From NCBI RefSeq assembly GCF_000423885.1, contig NZ_AUIV01000002.1:1-64000 (forward strand): a stretch of 64,000 nucleotides of DNA, in the 5' to 3' direction. The translations under genes and the position numbers were made by a program. How positions within the stretch are numbered: the first letter of the stretch is position 1; each line of letters starts with the position of its first letter. Below the pieces are notes generated by a model. It was given only the letters and a program-made list of their open reading frames with translations. It was not told the DNA's origin and did no database searches. This DNA is from Thermomonas fusca DSM 15424 (GTDB taxonomy: Bacteria; Pseudomonadota; Gammaproteobacteria; Xanthomonadales; Xanthomonadaceae). Below, one piece after another: positions 32,003 to 42,067 of the stretch.

Positions 32003-33402
32003 CAGCCGCCGCGCTTGACGTGTCGCATCAAGCGCCGCTTCTTCTCGATCTGGCGCTCGGTCAGCACGTTCTTCTTGCCTTCGTAGGGATTGCTGTTCTC
32101 CCGGAACACGAAGCGGATCGGCGTTCCCACCAGCTTGAAGCGCTTGCGGAAGAAGTTCTCCAGATAGCGCTGGTAGGTGGAGCTGAGCGTCTTCAGGCGG
32201 GTGCCATGCACGACGAAGGTGGGCGGCGTGTCGCCACCCGGATGGGCGAAGCGCAGCTTGGCGACATGCCCGCGCACCACCGGCGGCGGGTTGGCGGTGT
32301 AGGCCGCCTCGATCGCACGGGTCACGTCGGCGGTGCTGAAGACATGCGTCGCCGACGCGTGCGCGCGGTGGATGGCCTTGAACAGTTCGCGCAGGCCGGA
32401 GCCGTGCAGCGCGGAAATGCGCACGCGCTCGGCCCAGTCGACGAAGCCCAGCTTGCGCGCCACCAGCGCCTCGGCCTGCTGGCGCTCGTAGTCGGTGCGG
32501 CCGTCCCATTTGTTGAGCACGATGACCAGCGCGCGCCCGGCATCCAGCACCGCACCCAGCACGGTGGCGTCCTGGTCGGTAACGCCTTCGCTGGCATCCA
32601 GCATCAACACCGCCACCTGGCACTGCTCGATCGCCTGCAGGGTCTTGAAGGCGGAGAACTTCTCCACCGCCTCTTCCACCCGCGCGCGCCGGCGCAACCC
32701 GGCGGTGTCGATCAGGCGGTACTTGCGGCCCTCGCGCTCCAGGTCCACCGCGATCGAGTCGCGGGTGGTGCCGGGCACTTCCGAGGCGATCATCCGCTCC
32801 TCGCCGAGGATGCGGTTCACCAGCGTGGACTTGCCCACGTTCGGGCGGCCGACGAAGGCGATGCGGACGCGGGTCGGGTCGTCGTCCAGCGTCTCCGTGC
32901 TGCCGACTTCCGGCAGCAGCGCCGCCGTCCTTGCCAGCAGCAGGTCGATGCCGGTGCGGTGCGCGCTGGATACCGGCAGCACGTCGGCAAAGCCGTAGCG
33001 CGAAAATTCGGCCTGCGCCGTGCGCTGGTCGATGCCATCGGTCTTGTTGACGATCAGCAGGGTCGGCTTGGACAGCTTGCGCAACCAGCGCAGGATGTCG
33101 TCGTCCAGCGACGAGGCGCCTTCGCGGCCATCGACCACGAACAGGATCAGGTCGGCCTCTTCGGCGGCGGCGCGCGACTGCTTGGCGGTGGCGCCCGCCA
33201 GCCCTTCGTCCTGCCCGGCGATGCCGCCGGTGTCGACCAGCACGAATGGCCGCCCTTCAAGCAGCCGGCACACGCCGTAGTTGCGGTCGCGGGTCACGCC
33301 CGGCTCGTCGTGCACCAGCGCGTCGCGGGTGCGCGTCAACGCATTGAACAGCGTGGACTTTCCGACATTGGGGCGCCCGACCAGGGCTACGAGGGGAAGC
33401 AT
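32002..33402 (-). CDS. der: Ribosome assembly GTPase Der (EngA)
   Basis: Essential double-GTPase acting in 50S subunit maturation. The 466-residue protein has two G domains in tandem: GRPNVGKSTLFN (G1) with DTGGIAGQDEG and NKTD, then GRPNVGKSTLVN near residue 187 with DTAGLRRRARVEEAVEKFS and NKWD. The C-terminal KH-like domain follows, ending with a basic tail KKNVLTERQIEKKRRLMRH. The start at 33402 is the usual MLPLVALVGRPN. It is placed after bamB as in most gammaproteobacteria but behind a terminator, so it is probably transcribed from its own promoter. Confidence 0.97.
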   Translation of the reverse strand: MLPLVALVGRPNVGKSTLFNALTRTRDALVHDEPGVTRDRNYGVCRLLEGRPFVLVDTGGIAGQDEGLAGATAKQSRAAAEEADLILFVVDGREGASSLDDDILRWLRKLSKPTLLIVNKTDGIDQRTAQAEFSRYGFADVLPVSSAHRTGIDLLLARTAALLPEVGSTETLDDDPTRVRIAFVGRPNVGKSTLVNRILGEERMIASEVPGTTRDSIAVDLEREGRKYRLIDTAGLRRRARVEEAVEKFSAFKTLQAIEQCQVAVLMLDASEGVTDQDATVLGAVLDAGRALVIVLNKWDGRTDYERQQAEALVARKLGFVDWAERVRISALHGSGLRELFKAIHRAHASATHVFSTADVTRAIEAAYTANPPPVVRGHVAKLRFAHPGGDTPPTFVVHGTRLKTLSSTYQRYLENFFRKRFKLVGTPIRFVFRENSNPYEGKKNVLTERQIEKKRRLMRHVKRGG

Positions 33403-33473
33403 GGATCAGACCTTTGGCGGCGGATGTCCGTCGCATCATTCGATAGGCCCGGCGGGGTCCGGGCGAAACAACA

Positions 33474-33501
33474 GCGGCCCCGGCAGGGTAGCCGGGGCCG
33501 C
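33474..33501 (-). terminator. Terminator after bamB
   Basis: A perfect 11-base-pair stem, GCGGCCCCGGC (33474-33484) with GCCGGGGCCGC (33491-33501), loop of six. On the minus strand it is followed by TGTTGTTT. It ends the transcript that comes from bamB and its upstream genes. Confidence 0.8.
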
Positions 33502-33538
33502 TCTTATGTGCCAGCCGGAACCGGCTGGCCGGGGTGAC

Positions 33539-34717
33539 TCACTGCAGCGCGAACGCAGCCAGCTTGCCGTCCCTGCTTTGCACCACCAGGATGCCATCGG
33601 CGACCACCGGCCTGCCGACAATCGCGTCGCCCATCTTGCTGCGCGCTGCGAACGCACCATCATTGAGCCGCAGCCAGTGCAGCACGCCGTCGAGGTCGCC
33701 GACCACCGCATAATCGCCCTGCACCGCCGGTGCGGACACATTGCGGTTGGCCAACCCAGACTGCTGCCACAGGGCGCCGCCGCTGTTCTTGTCCAGGCCG
33801 ACCACCATGCCGCCCTTGTCGGTCACGACCACCGCCGAGTTACTGACAGCTGCGCCGCGCGCGCCACCGTGGTCGCTGGTCCACATCACCTGCCCGCTGG
33901 GACCATCGATGGCGACGGTACGGCCCTTGTAGCTGCTGGCGAAAAGCGTGGTGCCTTCAAGCACCGGCGCCGCATCCACGTCGGCCATGCGCTCGAGCTC
34001 GGTCCGGCCGTCAGCCTCGGCGACCGGCGTCGACCACAGCACGTTGCCGTCGTTCATGTTCAGGGCGGTCAGGGTGCCATTGTCGCCACCGACGAACAGG
34101 ATGCCCGGGCCAAGGGTGATGCCGGCGGTGCCGCGCACGGTCAGCGCCGGTGATTCGACGCTATGGAACCAGCGGCGTGCGCCGGTTCCGGCGTCGAAGG
34201 CGGTGACCCGGCCGTCGTTGGAATGCACGAACACCATGCCGCCAGCGATCGCCGGCGCGGACAGGACTTCGTTGCCGACCTTGGCCGTCCACTTCTCCTG
34301 GCCATCGGCGGCATTCAGCGCCACGACCTCACCTTCCAGGCCGCCAACCACCACCAGCCCGTCGCCGGCGCCGGGGCCGCCGCTCAGGCGCGCTCCCTTC
34401 GATTCGTGGTGCCAGAGCTGGGCGCCCGAGGAAAGCGCGTAGGCGCTGACGCCGCCATCCACCGCCGCGGCGTAGACGTTGCCGTCGAGCACCGCCGGCT
34501 GCTGGCCGATGCCCAGCCGATCCTCGCCCTTGCCGGCCGACACCGACCACAGTTTGTTGACCTTGGCACTGGCAGTGAAATCGACCAGCTTGGCCGGCTC
34601 GCCGGTCTTGTCCTTGTTGCGTCCGCCGAACAGGTTCTTGACCGAACTGCAGCCCGACAGCATCGCCGTCGCCAGCGTGGCGGCAACCATTACGCGCAGG
34701 AAACCTCGCTTGTCCAT
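33539..34717 (-). CDS. bamB: Outer membrane assembly lipoprotein BamB
   Basis: Lipoprotein partner of BamA in outer-membrane protein insertion. The 392-residue protein has a lipoprotein signal peptide with the lipobox LSGC (cysteine at about residue 22) and an eight-bladed propeller of PQQ-like repeats, for example GQEKWTAKVGNEVLSAPAIAGGMVFVHSNDGRVTAFDAGTGARRW split over several blades, ending ILVVQSRDGKLAAFAL. The start at 34717 overlaps the yfgM-like stop by one base, so the two are coupled. The order yfgM-bamB-der is the classical one. Confidence 0.95.
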   Translation of the reverse strand: MDKRGFLRVMVAATLATAMLSGCSSVKNLFGGRNKDKTGEPAKLVDFTASAKVNKLWSVSAGKGEDRLGIGQQPAVLDGNVYAAAVDGGVSAYALSSGAQLWHHESKGARLSGGPGAGDGLVVVGGLEGEVVALNAADGQEKWTAKVGNEVLSAPAIAGGMVFVHSNDGRVTAFDAGTGARRWFHSVESPALTVRGTAGITLGPGILFVGGDNGTLTALNMNDGNVLWSTPVAEADGRTELERMADVDAAPVLEGTTLFASSYKGRTVAIDGPSGQVMWTSDHGGARGAAVSNSAVVVTDKGGMVVGLDKNSGGALWQQSGLANRNVSAPAVQGDYAVVGDLDGVLHWLRLNDGAFAARSKMGDAIVGRPVVADGILVVQSRDGKLAAFALQ

Positions 34718-35361
34718 CAACCGTTGCTCCCTGCATGCGGCGGAGTGCCGCCCGCCTCGATCAGTTTCATTGCAATCAGCCGGTGCTGCGGATCGGCCAC
34801 GTCGACCAGCGCCAGCGCCTTGCGATAGGCCTCCTGCGCCTTGGCCTTGTCGCCCAGCGAGAACTGGGCGTCGCCGCGCACATCCAGCATCGCCGCATTA
34901 CGCTCGTCGTCCAGCAGCGCCAGCGCGTCCTTGGCCTTGCCGGCATCGATCAGCAGCCGCGCAAGCCGCTGCCGCACCACCGGACGCAGGTCGGCATCGA
35001 CCTTGTCCAATCCGCGCAGCGTCGCGATGGCGTCATCGCGCTTGCCGGCATCGACCTGCGCCTTGGCCAGCTGCAGCGCCGCCAGCGTGGCCAGCGTCGG
35101 GTTGTCCTTCTGCAGGCCGGCGACCACGCTCTTGCCCTTGTCCGCCGGGATCTTGCCGGCTTCGAGTGCCTCGCTGGCCTGTGCGTAGGTCGCACTGGCC
35201 TGCATGCCGCTTTGCAGCTGCTGGTCCTGCCACCACTGCCAGCCGGCGATCACCGCCAGGCCAAGCCCGACGCCACCGATCAGTCCAAGCGCATTGCTGC
35301 GCAGCCAGCTGCGTACTTTTTCGCTCTGTTCGTGCTCGTTGAGCAGTTCGTCAATCGCCAT
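34717..35361 (-). CDS. yfgM: YfgM-like tetratricopeptide membrane protein
   Basis: A 214-residue protein with one transmembrane helix (about residues 24-43, ALGLIGGVGLGLAVIAGWQWW) and a periplasmic TPR-like domain. YfgM in E. coli binds the SecYEG translocon and periplasmic chaperones. The N-terminal EHEQSEKVRSWLRSN is typical of the family, and helical repeats such as LRPVVRQRLARLLIDAGKAKDALALLDD fill the rest. It is directly upstream of bamB, as in the family context. Confidence 0.88.
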   Translation of the reverse strand: MAIDELLNEHEQSEKVRSWLRSNALGLIGGVGLGLAVIAGWQWWQDQQLQSGMQASATYAQASEALEAGKIPADKGKSVVAGLQKDNPTLATLAALQLAKAQVDAGKRDDAIATLRGLDKVDADLRPVVRQRLARLLIDAGKAKDALALLDDERNAAMLDVRGDAQFSLGDKAKAQEAYRKALALVDVADPQHRLIAMKLIEAGGTPPHAGSNG

Positions 35362-35433
35362 GCTGCCTCTCGCCCGTCATCCTGACGGGACGTTATGTTC
35401 TTCTGTTTCCGGGAAGCCTGCGCGGCGAAGCGT

Positions 35434-36261
35434 TCAGTTCGACGCGACAAGCGAACCGTCGGAGGATACCTCAAAGCGGGCGACGTTCGCGCGGGCGTTC
35501 GCCAGCGCATCGACCGGACGGCCGCGGCTTTCCAGCGCCACCGCCGAAGCGTTGCCGATGGTCATGCGCCGCACCTGGGACGCGGCATAGCGGCGTTCGG
35601 CGCCGGCCGGCAGGAGTTCCTTGGCCAGCGTGCTGCCGTCGTTGGCGACCACTTCCAGCCAGGTCTTGGCGCTGGTCCGCACCACGATTTCCGCGTCCGC
35701 GGCGAGCGCTTTTACGGCAGCCGGCTGCGCATTGGCGGCGACCGGGGTCATCGATGCCACCACCGTGCGCGGGGTGCGGTCGGCTTCTGGCTCGGCCGGT
35801 GCGGCCGGATCGGCGGGTGCATCCAGCGCGGCCACGCCCTCGGCAGTACCAGCCAGATGCTGGCGGGTGGCGACCCAGACCGGGATCGCCAGCGAAAGCG
35901 TCAACACGATATAGACCAGGCGCCGACCGATTTGCTCGGCCCACCACTGTGCTTTCGGGATGTGGGTGCGGCTGACCAATTTGGTCGGCTCCACCTGCCC
36001 CACCATCAGCGCGTCCATCATCGGCGCGGTGGTGAGGCCGAGCAGGCGCGAATAGCTGCGTACCTGGCCGCGCACGAACACCGGGGCGCCGAGCCGGGAC
36101 CAGTCCTCGTTCTCCAGCGAGCGCACCACCCGATGGGGCATGCGCAGGCGCGCGGCAACGTCATCGATGCTCAGGCCAGCGGCTTCGCGCGCAATGCGCA
36201 GGCGCTCGCCGCAGCCGGCGAGGGCCTCGTGGGCCTGGTCTGATTGTTGGCTCGAGGTCAT
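35434..36261 (-). CDS. RodZ-like HTH/DUF4115 membrane protein
   Basis: A 275-residue protein of the RodZ type, a cytoskeletal membrane protein that links MreB to cell shape. The N-terminal XRE-like HTH (about 15-85) is GERLRIAREAAGLSIDDVAARLRMPHRVVRSLENEDWSRLGAPVFVRGQVRSY in part. One transmembrane helix lies at about residues 117-135 (LVYIVLTLSLAIPVWVA), followed by an Ala/Pro linker and a C-terminal DUF4115 beta domain (VVRTSAKTWLEVVANDGSTLAKELLPAG). The stop is 72 bases before the yfgM-like gene. In E. coli ispG and hisS stand between rodZ and yfgM; they are missing here. Confidence 0.88.
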   Translation of the reverse strand: MTSSQQSDQAHEALAGCGERLRIAREAAGLSIDDVAARLRMPHRVVRSLENEDWSRLGAPVFVRGQVRSYSRLLGLTTAPMMDALMVGQVEPTKLVSRTHIPKAQWWAEQIGRRLVYIVLTLSLAIPVWVATRQHLAGTAEGVAALDAPADPAAPAEPEADRTPRTVVASMTPVAANAQPAAVKALAADAEIVVRTSAKTWLEVVANDGSTLAKELLPAGAERRYAASQVRRMTIGNASAVALESRGRPVDALANARANVARFEVSSDGSLVASN

Positions 36262-37056
36262 TGCGCGCGCGGTGCCGTGGTAGAACCCGGAGAAATCGCC
36301 TGCAAACGTGAACGATAACTCGAAGCGGCCACGTTGTCGCCTGTTTTTTCTTCGACCTGCATCGCAATACGCAACGCCGAGGCATCGTTAGGCGCAACTG
36401 CGAGCCAGCGTTCGGCGAACGCCCGCGCCTCCAGGTATTTTCCCTGCGAAAGCTCGAGCGCGGCCATGCCCGCCAGCGCCTGCACATCGACCGCATCCAG
36501 CGCCAGCGCGGCCCGCCAGCTGGCTTCGGCGCGCGCCGGCTGCCCCGCCTTGCGCGCGCATTCGCCGGCATTGGCCAGAGCCCGCACCGGCGTGGGATAG
36601 GCCGGATCCGCCAGCGCGCGGTCGAACCACTCCAGCGATTCGGCCGCACGCGCGTTGGCGCAAAGCCAGCTGCCGTAATTGTTGGCATACACGCCATTGC
36701 CCGGGGCCGAGGCCGCCGCGGCCTGGAAATGCTTGCCGGCGGTCGCCGCCTCCCCGCGCGCATCAGCGATCAACCCCAACAGCGTGCCGGCGTCGCCGGA
36801 GGCCGGTTGCAGCTTTTGCGCCTTGCGGGCCATCGCCTCCGCGTCAGCCAGCTTACCGCGCTGATAGAACAGTGATGCTGATGCCAGCAACATGGACGCA
36901 TCGCCGCTGTCTTGGCCATGCTTGCCGCTGACGTCATAGCGCGGCGCGATTTGGGTGTAACCGCGGTGCTGGGCGCTGGGACGGATGAGCGTCAGGCGTT
37001 CAAGCTGGCTGCAACCGGTCAGCAGCAAGCCGCCGATCACAGCCAGGACGACGAAC

Positions 37057-37067
<11 letters not shown>
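36258..37067 (-). CDS. pilF: Type IV pilus biogenesis lipoprotein PilF/PilW
   Basis: Pilotin for the PilQ secretin. The 269-residue protein has a lipoprotein signal peptide (LLLTGCSQ, cysteine at about residue 19) and six or so TPR repeats, among them YANNYGSWLCANARAAESLEWFDRAL and AALELSQGKYLEARAFAERWLAV. The start lies inside the last codons of rlmN and the stop overlaps the rodZ-like start by four bases, so rlmN-pilF-rodZ are coupled in one operon. Confidence 0.9.
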
Positions 37068-38319
<1,252 letters not shown>

Positions 38320-38328
38320 GGCGTTCGC

Positions 38329-38754
38329 TCAGCGCGTGTAGACGTCGGTCGCCGGGAAGAAGTAGGCGATCTCGATCGCCGCGTTCTCCAGCGAGTCCGA
38401 ACCGTGCACCGCGTTGGCATCGATGCTGTCGGCGAAGTCGGCGCGGATGGTGCCGGCGGCGGCTTCCTTCGGATTGGTTGCGCCCATCAGCTCGCGGTTC
38501 TTCAGCACCGCGCCCTCGCCTTCCAGCGCCTGCACCATCACCGGGCCGGAGATCATGAACTCGACCAGCGCATTGAAGAATGGACGCTCGCGATGCACGG
38601 CGTAGAAGCCCTCGGCCTCGGCCTTGGACAGGTGCTTCATCTTGGCGGCAACGACCTTCAGGCCGGCCTTCTCGAAGCGGGAATAGATTTCGCCGATGAC
38701 GTTCTTGGCAACGGCATCGGGCTTGATGATCGAAAGGGTGCGCTCCAGCGCCAT
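38329..38754 (-). CDS. ndk: Nucleoside diphosphate kinase
   Basis: Balances NTP and dNTP pools by phosphate transfer through a histidine. The 141-residue protein starts MALERTLSIIKPDAVAKNVIG and has the active-site motif NAVHGSDSLENA with the phosphorylated histidine. Length and all family blocks are standard. It opens the ndk-rlmN-pilF operon. Confidence 0.97.
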   Translation of the reverse strand: MALERTLSIIKPDAVAKNVIGEIYSRFEKAGLKVVAAKMKHLSKAEAEGFYAVHRERPFFNALVEFMISGPVMVQALEGEGAVLKNRELMGATNPKEAAAGTIRADFADSIDANAVHGSDSLENAAIEIAYFFPATDVYTR

Positions 38755-38806
38755 GGGATTCTCCGGATGTGCGGGCGTCCATGCCGGATCGCCCGAGGAT
38801 AACAGA

Positions 38807-38830
38807 AAACCCGCGTACTGACGCGGGTTT
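38807..38830. other. Hairpin between divergent ndk and TetR genes
   Basis: AAACCCGCG and CGCGGGTTT form a perfect nine-base-pair stem with a six-base loop, with only a short T run. A terminator between two divergent genes is unexpected; it may end a short divergent transcript or lie in the ndk leader. Confidence 0.5.
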
Positions 38831-38912
38831 GGCCGATATGGCTGCGGACGATTCTAACTGATCGGCGATCCCTTTCGCACTTGCAGGCGTGTATCACGGC
38901 GATGAACGGCAA

Positions 38913-38956
38913 TTGACGTACGCCAGCGTATGGCGTACGCTCAAACAAGCGTTTGA
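38913..38956 (+). promoter_or_regulatory. Promoter and PsrA-like operator of the fatty acid oxidation operon
   Basis: TTGACG at 38913-38918 and TACGCT at 38936-38941 (17-base spacer) make a plausible sigma-70 promoter. Between them lies an inverted repeat CGTACGCCA/TGGCGTACG (38917-38939). Immediately after is the perfect palindrome TCAAAC-AAGC-GTTTGA (38941-38956), which fits the PsrA consensus (G/C)AAAC-N2-4-GTTTG(/C). It overlaps the expected transcription start, so bound regulator would repress the operon; fatty acyl compounds release PsrA. Confidence 0.75.
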
Positions 38957-38970
38957 CTCGAGGTATCTGC

Positions 38971-39597
38971 ATGGGTCTCCAGCACTTCTCGACCAAGGAC
39001 CGGATCCTGTATGCGGCGGAGGAATTGTTCGCCCAGCAGGGCTTCGCCTCGACTTCGCTGCGCCAGGTCACCAGCCGTGCCGACGTCAACATCGCCGCGG
39101 TCAACTATCACTTCGGCAGCAAGGACAACCTGGTCAACGAGGTGTTCCGCCGGCGCATGGACGTGATGAGCGCGCAGCGCCTCGAAGCCTTGGCCAAGGC
39201 GGTGAACGCCACGCCAGGCCAACTCGATCCAATCCTGGCCGCGTTCGTCGAGCCGGCGCTGGCGATGGCCCAGGACCGCCACGGCGGCGGCGCCTTCATC
39301 CGGGTGATCGCCCGGGCCTACGCCGAAAGCAACGACAGCCTGCGCAAGTTCCTGTCCGACCAGTACGGCCACGTCCTGCGCGAGTTCGCCAAGGCCATCG
39401 CCCCCTGCGTGCCCGCGCTGGGCAAGGAAGACCTGTACTGGCGCCTGGACTTCCTGTCCGGCGCGCTGACCTACGCGATGGCCGATTTCGGCCTGATCAA
39501 GCGCCCGGCCGGCGTTTCCGAATCCACCCATCGCCAGCGTGCCGCCAAGGCGCTGATCCGTTTCGCGTCGGCCGGCTTCCACGCCGATGCCACCTGA
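38971..39597 (+). CDS. psrA: TetR-family regulator, PsrA-like
   Basis: A 208-residue repressor. The N-terminal TetR HTH is TKDRILYAAEELFAQQGFASTSLRQVTSRADVNIAAVNYHFGSKDNLVNEVF, and the C-terminal ligand-binding part is that of PsrA-type regulators, which sense long-chain fatty acids. The ATG at 38971 has GAGG seven bases upstream; a TTG 18 bases earlier would lie inside the operator and is rejected. It is the first gene of an operon with fadB- and fadA-like genes (21 bases to the next start), so it is an autorepressor of beta-oxidation. Confidence 0.85.
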   Translation: MGLQHFSTKDRILYAAEELFAQQGFASTSLRQVTSRADVNIAAVNYHFGSKDNLVNEVFRRRMDVMSAQRLEALAKAVNATPGQLDPILAAFVEPALAMAQDRHGGGAFIRVIARAYAESNDSLRKFLSDQYGHVLREFAKAIAPCVPALGKEDLYWRLDFLSGALTYAMADFGLIKRPAGVSESTHRQRAAKALIRFASAGFHADAT

Positions 39598-39618
39598 ATT
39601 TTCAAGGAGATAGGAACC

Positions 39619-41991
39619 ATGTCTCACAAATTGCTTGTACGCCGCGCCGCGGTGCTGGGCGCTGGCGTGATGGGGGCGCAAATCGCCGCCCACCTGACCA
39701 ATGCCGGCATCGATACCGTGCTGTTCGATCTGGCCGCGAAGGATGGCCACCCCGATGGCGTGGCGCTGAAAGCCATCGCCAACCTCGGCAAGCTGAGCCC
39801 GGCCCCGCTGGCCGGCAAAACGCTGGCGGAGGCCATCACGCCGGCCAATTACGACGGCGGGCTGGAGCAGCTGAAGGACTGCGACCTGATCATCGAGGCC
39901 ATTGCCGAGCGGATGGACTGGAAGCAGGACCTGTACCGCAAGATCGCGCCGTTCGTGCCGGCGCACGCCGTGCTGGCCTCCAACACCTCCGGACTGGGCA
40001 TCAATGCGCTGGCCTCGGTGCTGCCGGAGGAAATGCGCCACCGCTTCTGCGGCGTGCACTTCTTCAATCCGCCGCGCTACATGCACCTGGCCGAGCTGAT
40101 CCCGGCCACCACCACCGATGCCGCCGTGCTGGAAGGCCTGGAAACCTTCCTGGTCACCCAGCTCGGCAAGGGCGTGGTGTATGCCAAGGACACCCCGAAC
40201 TTCATCGGCAACCGCATCGGCGTGTTCTCGATCCTGTCGGTGATCCACCACACCGCCGCGTTCAAGCTCGGCTTCGATGAAGTGGACGCTCTCACCGGCC
40301 CGCTGCTGGGCCGGCCGAAGTCCGCCACCTATCGCACGTCCGACGTGGTGGGCCTGGACACCATGGCCCACGTCATCAAGACCATGGCCGACACCCTGCC
40401 GGACGATCCGTGGCATCGCTATTTCCAGTCGCCGGCCTGGCTGCAGGCGCTGATCGGCAAGGGCGCGCTGGGCCAGAAGACCGGCGCCGGCATCTTCCGC
40501 AAGGTCGGCAAGGACATCGTCGTCCTTGACCTGGACAAGCAGGATTACCGCCCCACCGACCGCGCGGCTGCGCCGGAGGTGGTGGAGATCCTCAAGTTGA
40601 AGAGTCCGGTGGAGAAGTTCGCCAGGCTGCGCGCCAGCGAGCATCCGCAGGCGCAGTTCCTGTGGGCCTGCTTCCGCGATCTGTTCCATTACAGCGCCTA
40701 CCACCTGGCTGACATCGCCGATACCGCGCGCGACGTTGACCTTGCGATCCGCTGGGGCTATGGCTGGGCGCAGGGGCCGTTCGAGACGTGGCAGTCAGCC
40801 GACTGGCAGCAGGTGGCGGCGTGGATCGTTGATGACATCGCCGCAGGCAAGACCATGGGCGCCGCCGCGCTGCCGGCTTGGGTGGTCGATGGCCGCAGCG
40901 GCGTGCACGCCGCGGAAGGCAGCTACAGCCCGTCACAGGGCGCAATGCAGCCGCGCTCCGCCCTGCCCGTCTACCAGCGCCAGCGCTTCCCCGATCCGCT
41001 GCTTGGCGAGAAGTTCGCGCCCGGCACCACCGTGTTCGAGAACGACGGCCTGCGGATGTGGCACGACGGCGACGACGTCGCCGTGGTCAGCTTCAAGACC
41101 AAGATGCACACCGTCTCCGACGCGGTGCTGGACGGCCTGCAGGAAGCCGTGTCGCGCGCCGAGCGCGAGTTCGCGGGCCTGGTGATCTGGCAGCCGAAGG
41201 AGCCGTTCTCCGCCGGTGCGGATCTCGCCGGCGCGCTGGGCGCGCTGCAGGCCGGCAAGCTGGCCGAGTTCGAAGCGATGGTGGAGAACTTCCAGCGCAC
41301 CAGCCAGCGCATCAAGTATTCGCTGGTGCCGGTGGTGGCCGCCGTGCGCGGGCTTGCGCTGGGCGGCGGCTGCGAGTTCCAGATGCACAGCGCCCGGACC
41401 GTGGCGCACCTGGAAAGCTATATCGGCCTGGTCGAAGCCGGTGTGGGCCTGCTGCCGGCCGGCGGCGGGCTGAAGGAATTCGCGGTGCGTGCCTCCGATG
41501 CCGCTGGCCCCGGCGGCGACGTGTTCGCCGAGCTGAAAAAAGTGTTCGAGACCGTGGCGATGGCCAAGGTGTCGAATTCCGCCGTCAACGCCAAGGAGCT
41601 GGGCCTGCTGCGCGCCGGCGACAAGGTTGCCTTCAACGCCTTCGAGCTGCTGCACATCGCCAAGGCCGAGGCGCGCGGATTGGCCGAGGGCGGCTACCGC
41701 CCGCCGCTGCCGGCGCGGCGCATCCAGGTGGCCGGCGACGTCGGCATCGCCACCTTCAAGATGCTGCTGGTCAACATGCTGGAGGGCCACTTCGTCAGCC
41801 CCTACGACTACGAGATCGCCGAACGCATCGCCACCGTGCTGTGCGGCGGCAAGGTCGATCGCGGCGCGCTGGTGGACGAGGAATGGCTGCTCAAGCTGGA
41901 GCGCCAGCACTTCGTCGAGCTGGCCCAGCAGGAGAAGACCCAGGCCCGCATCGGCCACATGCTGAAGACCGGCAAGCCGCTGCGGAATTGA
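39619..41991 (+). CDS. 3-hydroxyacyl-CoA dehydrogenase/enoyl-CoA hydratase (FadN-type)
   Basis: Bifunctional beta-oxidation enzyme. The 790-residue protein has the NAD-binding dehydrogenase first (AAVLGAGVMGAQIAAHLTNAG, with NTPNFIGNRIG-type sequence and the His of HFFNPPRYMHL) and the crotonase-like hydratase in the second half (about residues 470-690, FSAGADLAGAL and VRGLALGGGCEF). This domain order is the reverse of E. coli FadB and like Bacillus FadN. The ribosome binding site AAGGAGATAGG is strong. It works with the thiolase encoded 76 bases downstream. Regulation is by the PsrA-like site upstream. Confidence 0.92.
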   Translation: MSHKLLVRRAAVLGAGVMGAQIAAHLTNAGIDTVLFDLAAKDGHPDGVALKAIANLGKLSPAPLAGKTLAEAITPANYDGGLEQLKDCDLIIEAIAERMDWKQDLYRKIAPFVPAHAVLASNTSGLGINALASVLPEEMRHRFCGVHFFNPPRYMHLAELIPATTTDAAVLEGLETFLVTQLGKGVVYAKDTPNFIGNRIGVFSILSVIHHTAAFKLGFDEVDALTGPLLGRPKSATYRTSDVVGLDTMAHVIKTMADTLPDDPWHRYFQSPAWLQALIGKGALGQKTGAGIFRKVGKDIVVLDLDKQDYRPTDRAAAPEVVEILKLKSPVEKFARLRASEHPQAQFLWACFRDLFHYSAYHLADIADTARDVDLAIRWGYGWAQGPFETWQSADWQQVAAWIVDDIAAGKTMGAAALPAWVVDGRSGVHAAEGSYSPSQGAMQPRSALPVYQRQRFPDPLLGEKFAPGTTVFENDGLRMWHDGDDVAVVSFKTKMHTVSDAVLDGLQEAVSRAEREFAGLVIWQPKEPFSAGADLAGALGALQAGKLAEFEAMVENFQRTSQRIKYSLVPVVAAVRGLALGGGCEFQMHSARTVAHLESYIGLVEAGVGLLPAGGGLKEFAVRASDAAGPGGDVFAELKKVFETVAMAKVSNSAVNAKELGLLRAGDKVAFNAFELLHIAKAEARGLAEGGYRPPLPARRIQVAGDVGIATFKMLLVNMLEGHFVSPYDYEIAERIATVLCGGKVDRGALVDEEWLLKLERQHFVELAQQEKTQARIGHMLKTGKPLRN

Positions 41992-42067
41992 GCCTCTCGC
42001 CCGCCTTCGGCACCTTCTCCCCCGCGAAGCCGGGAAGAAGGAAAACCAAATTTTCGGAGTCATTCGA

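Noticed and set aside
32003..32623. N-terminal extension of MobA into der
   Set aside because: The extension is a frame-shifted reading of der; the true MobA start is the ATG that overlaps the der stop.
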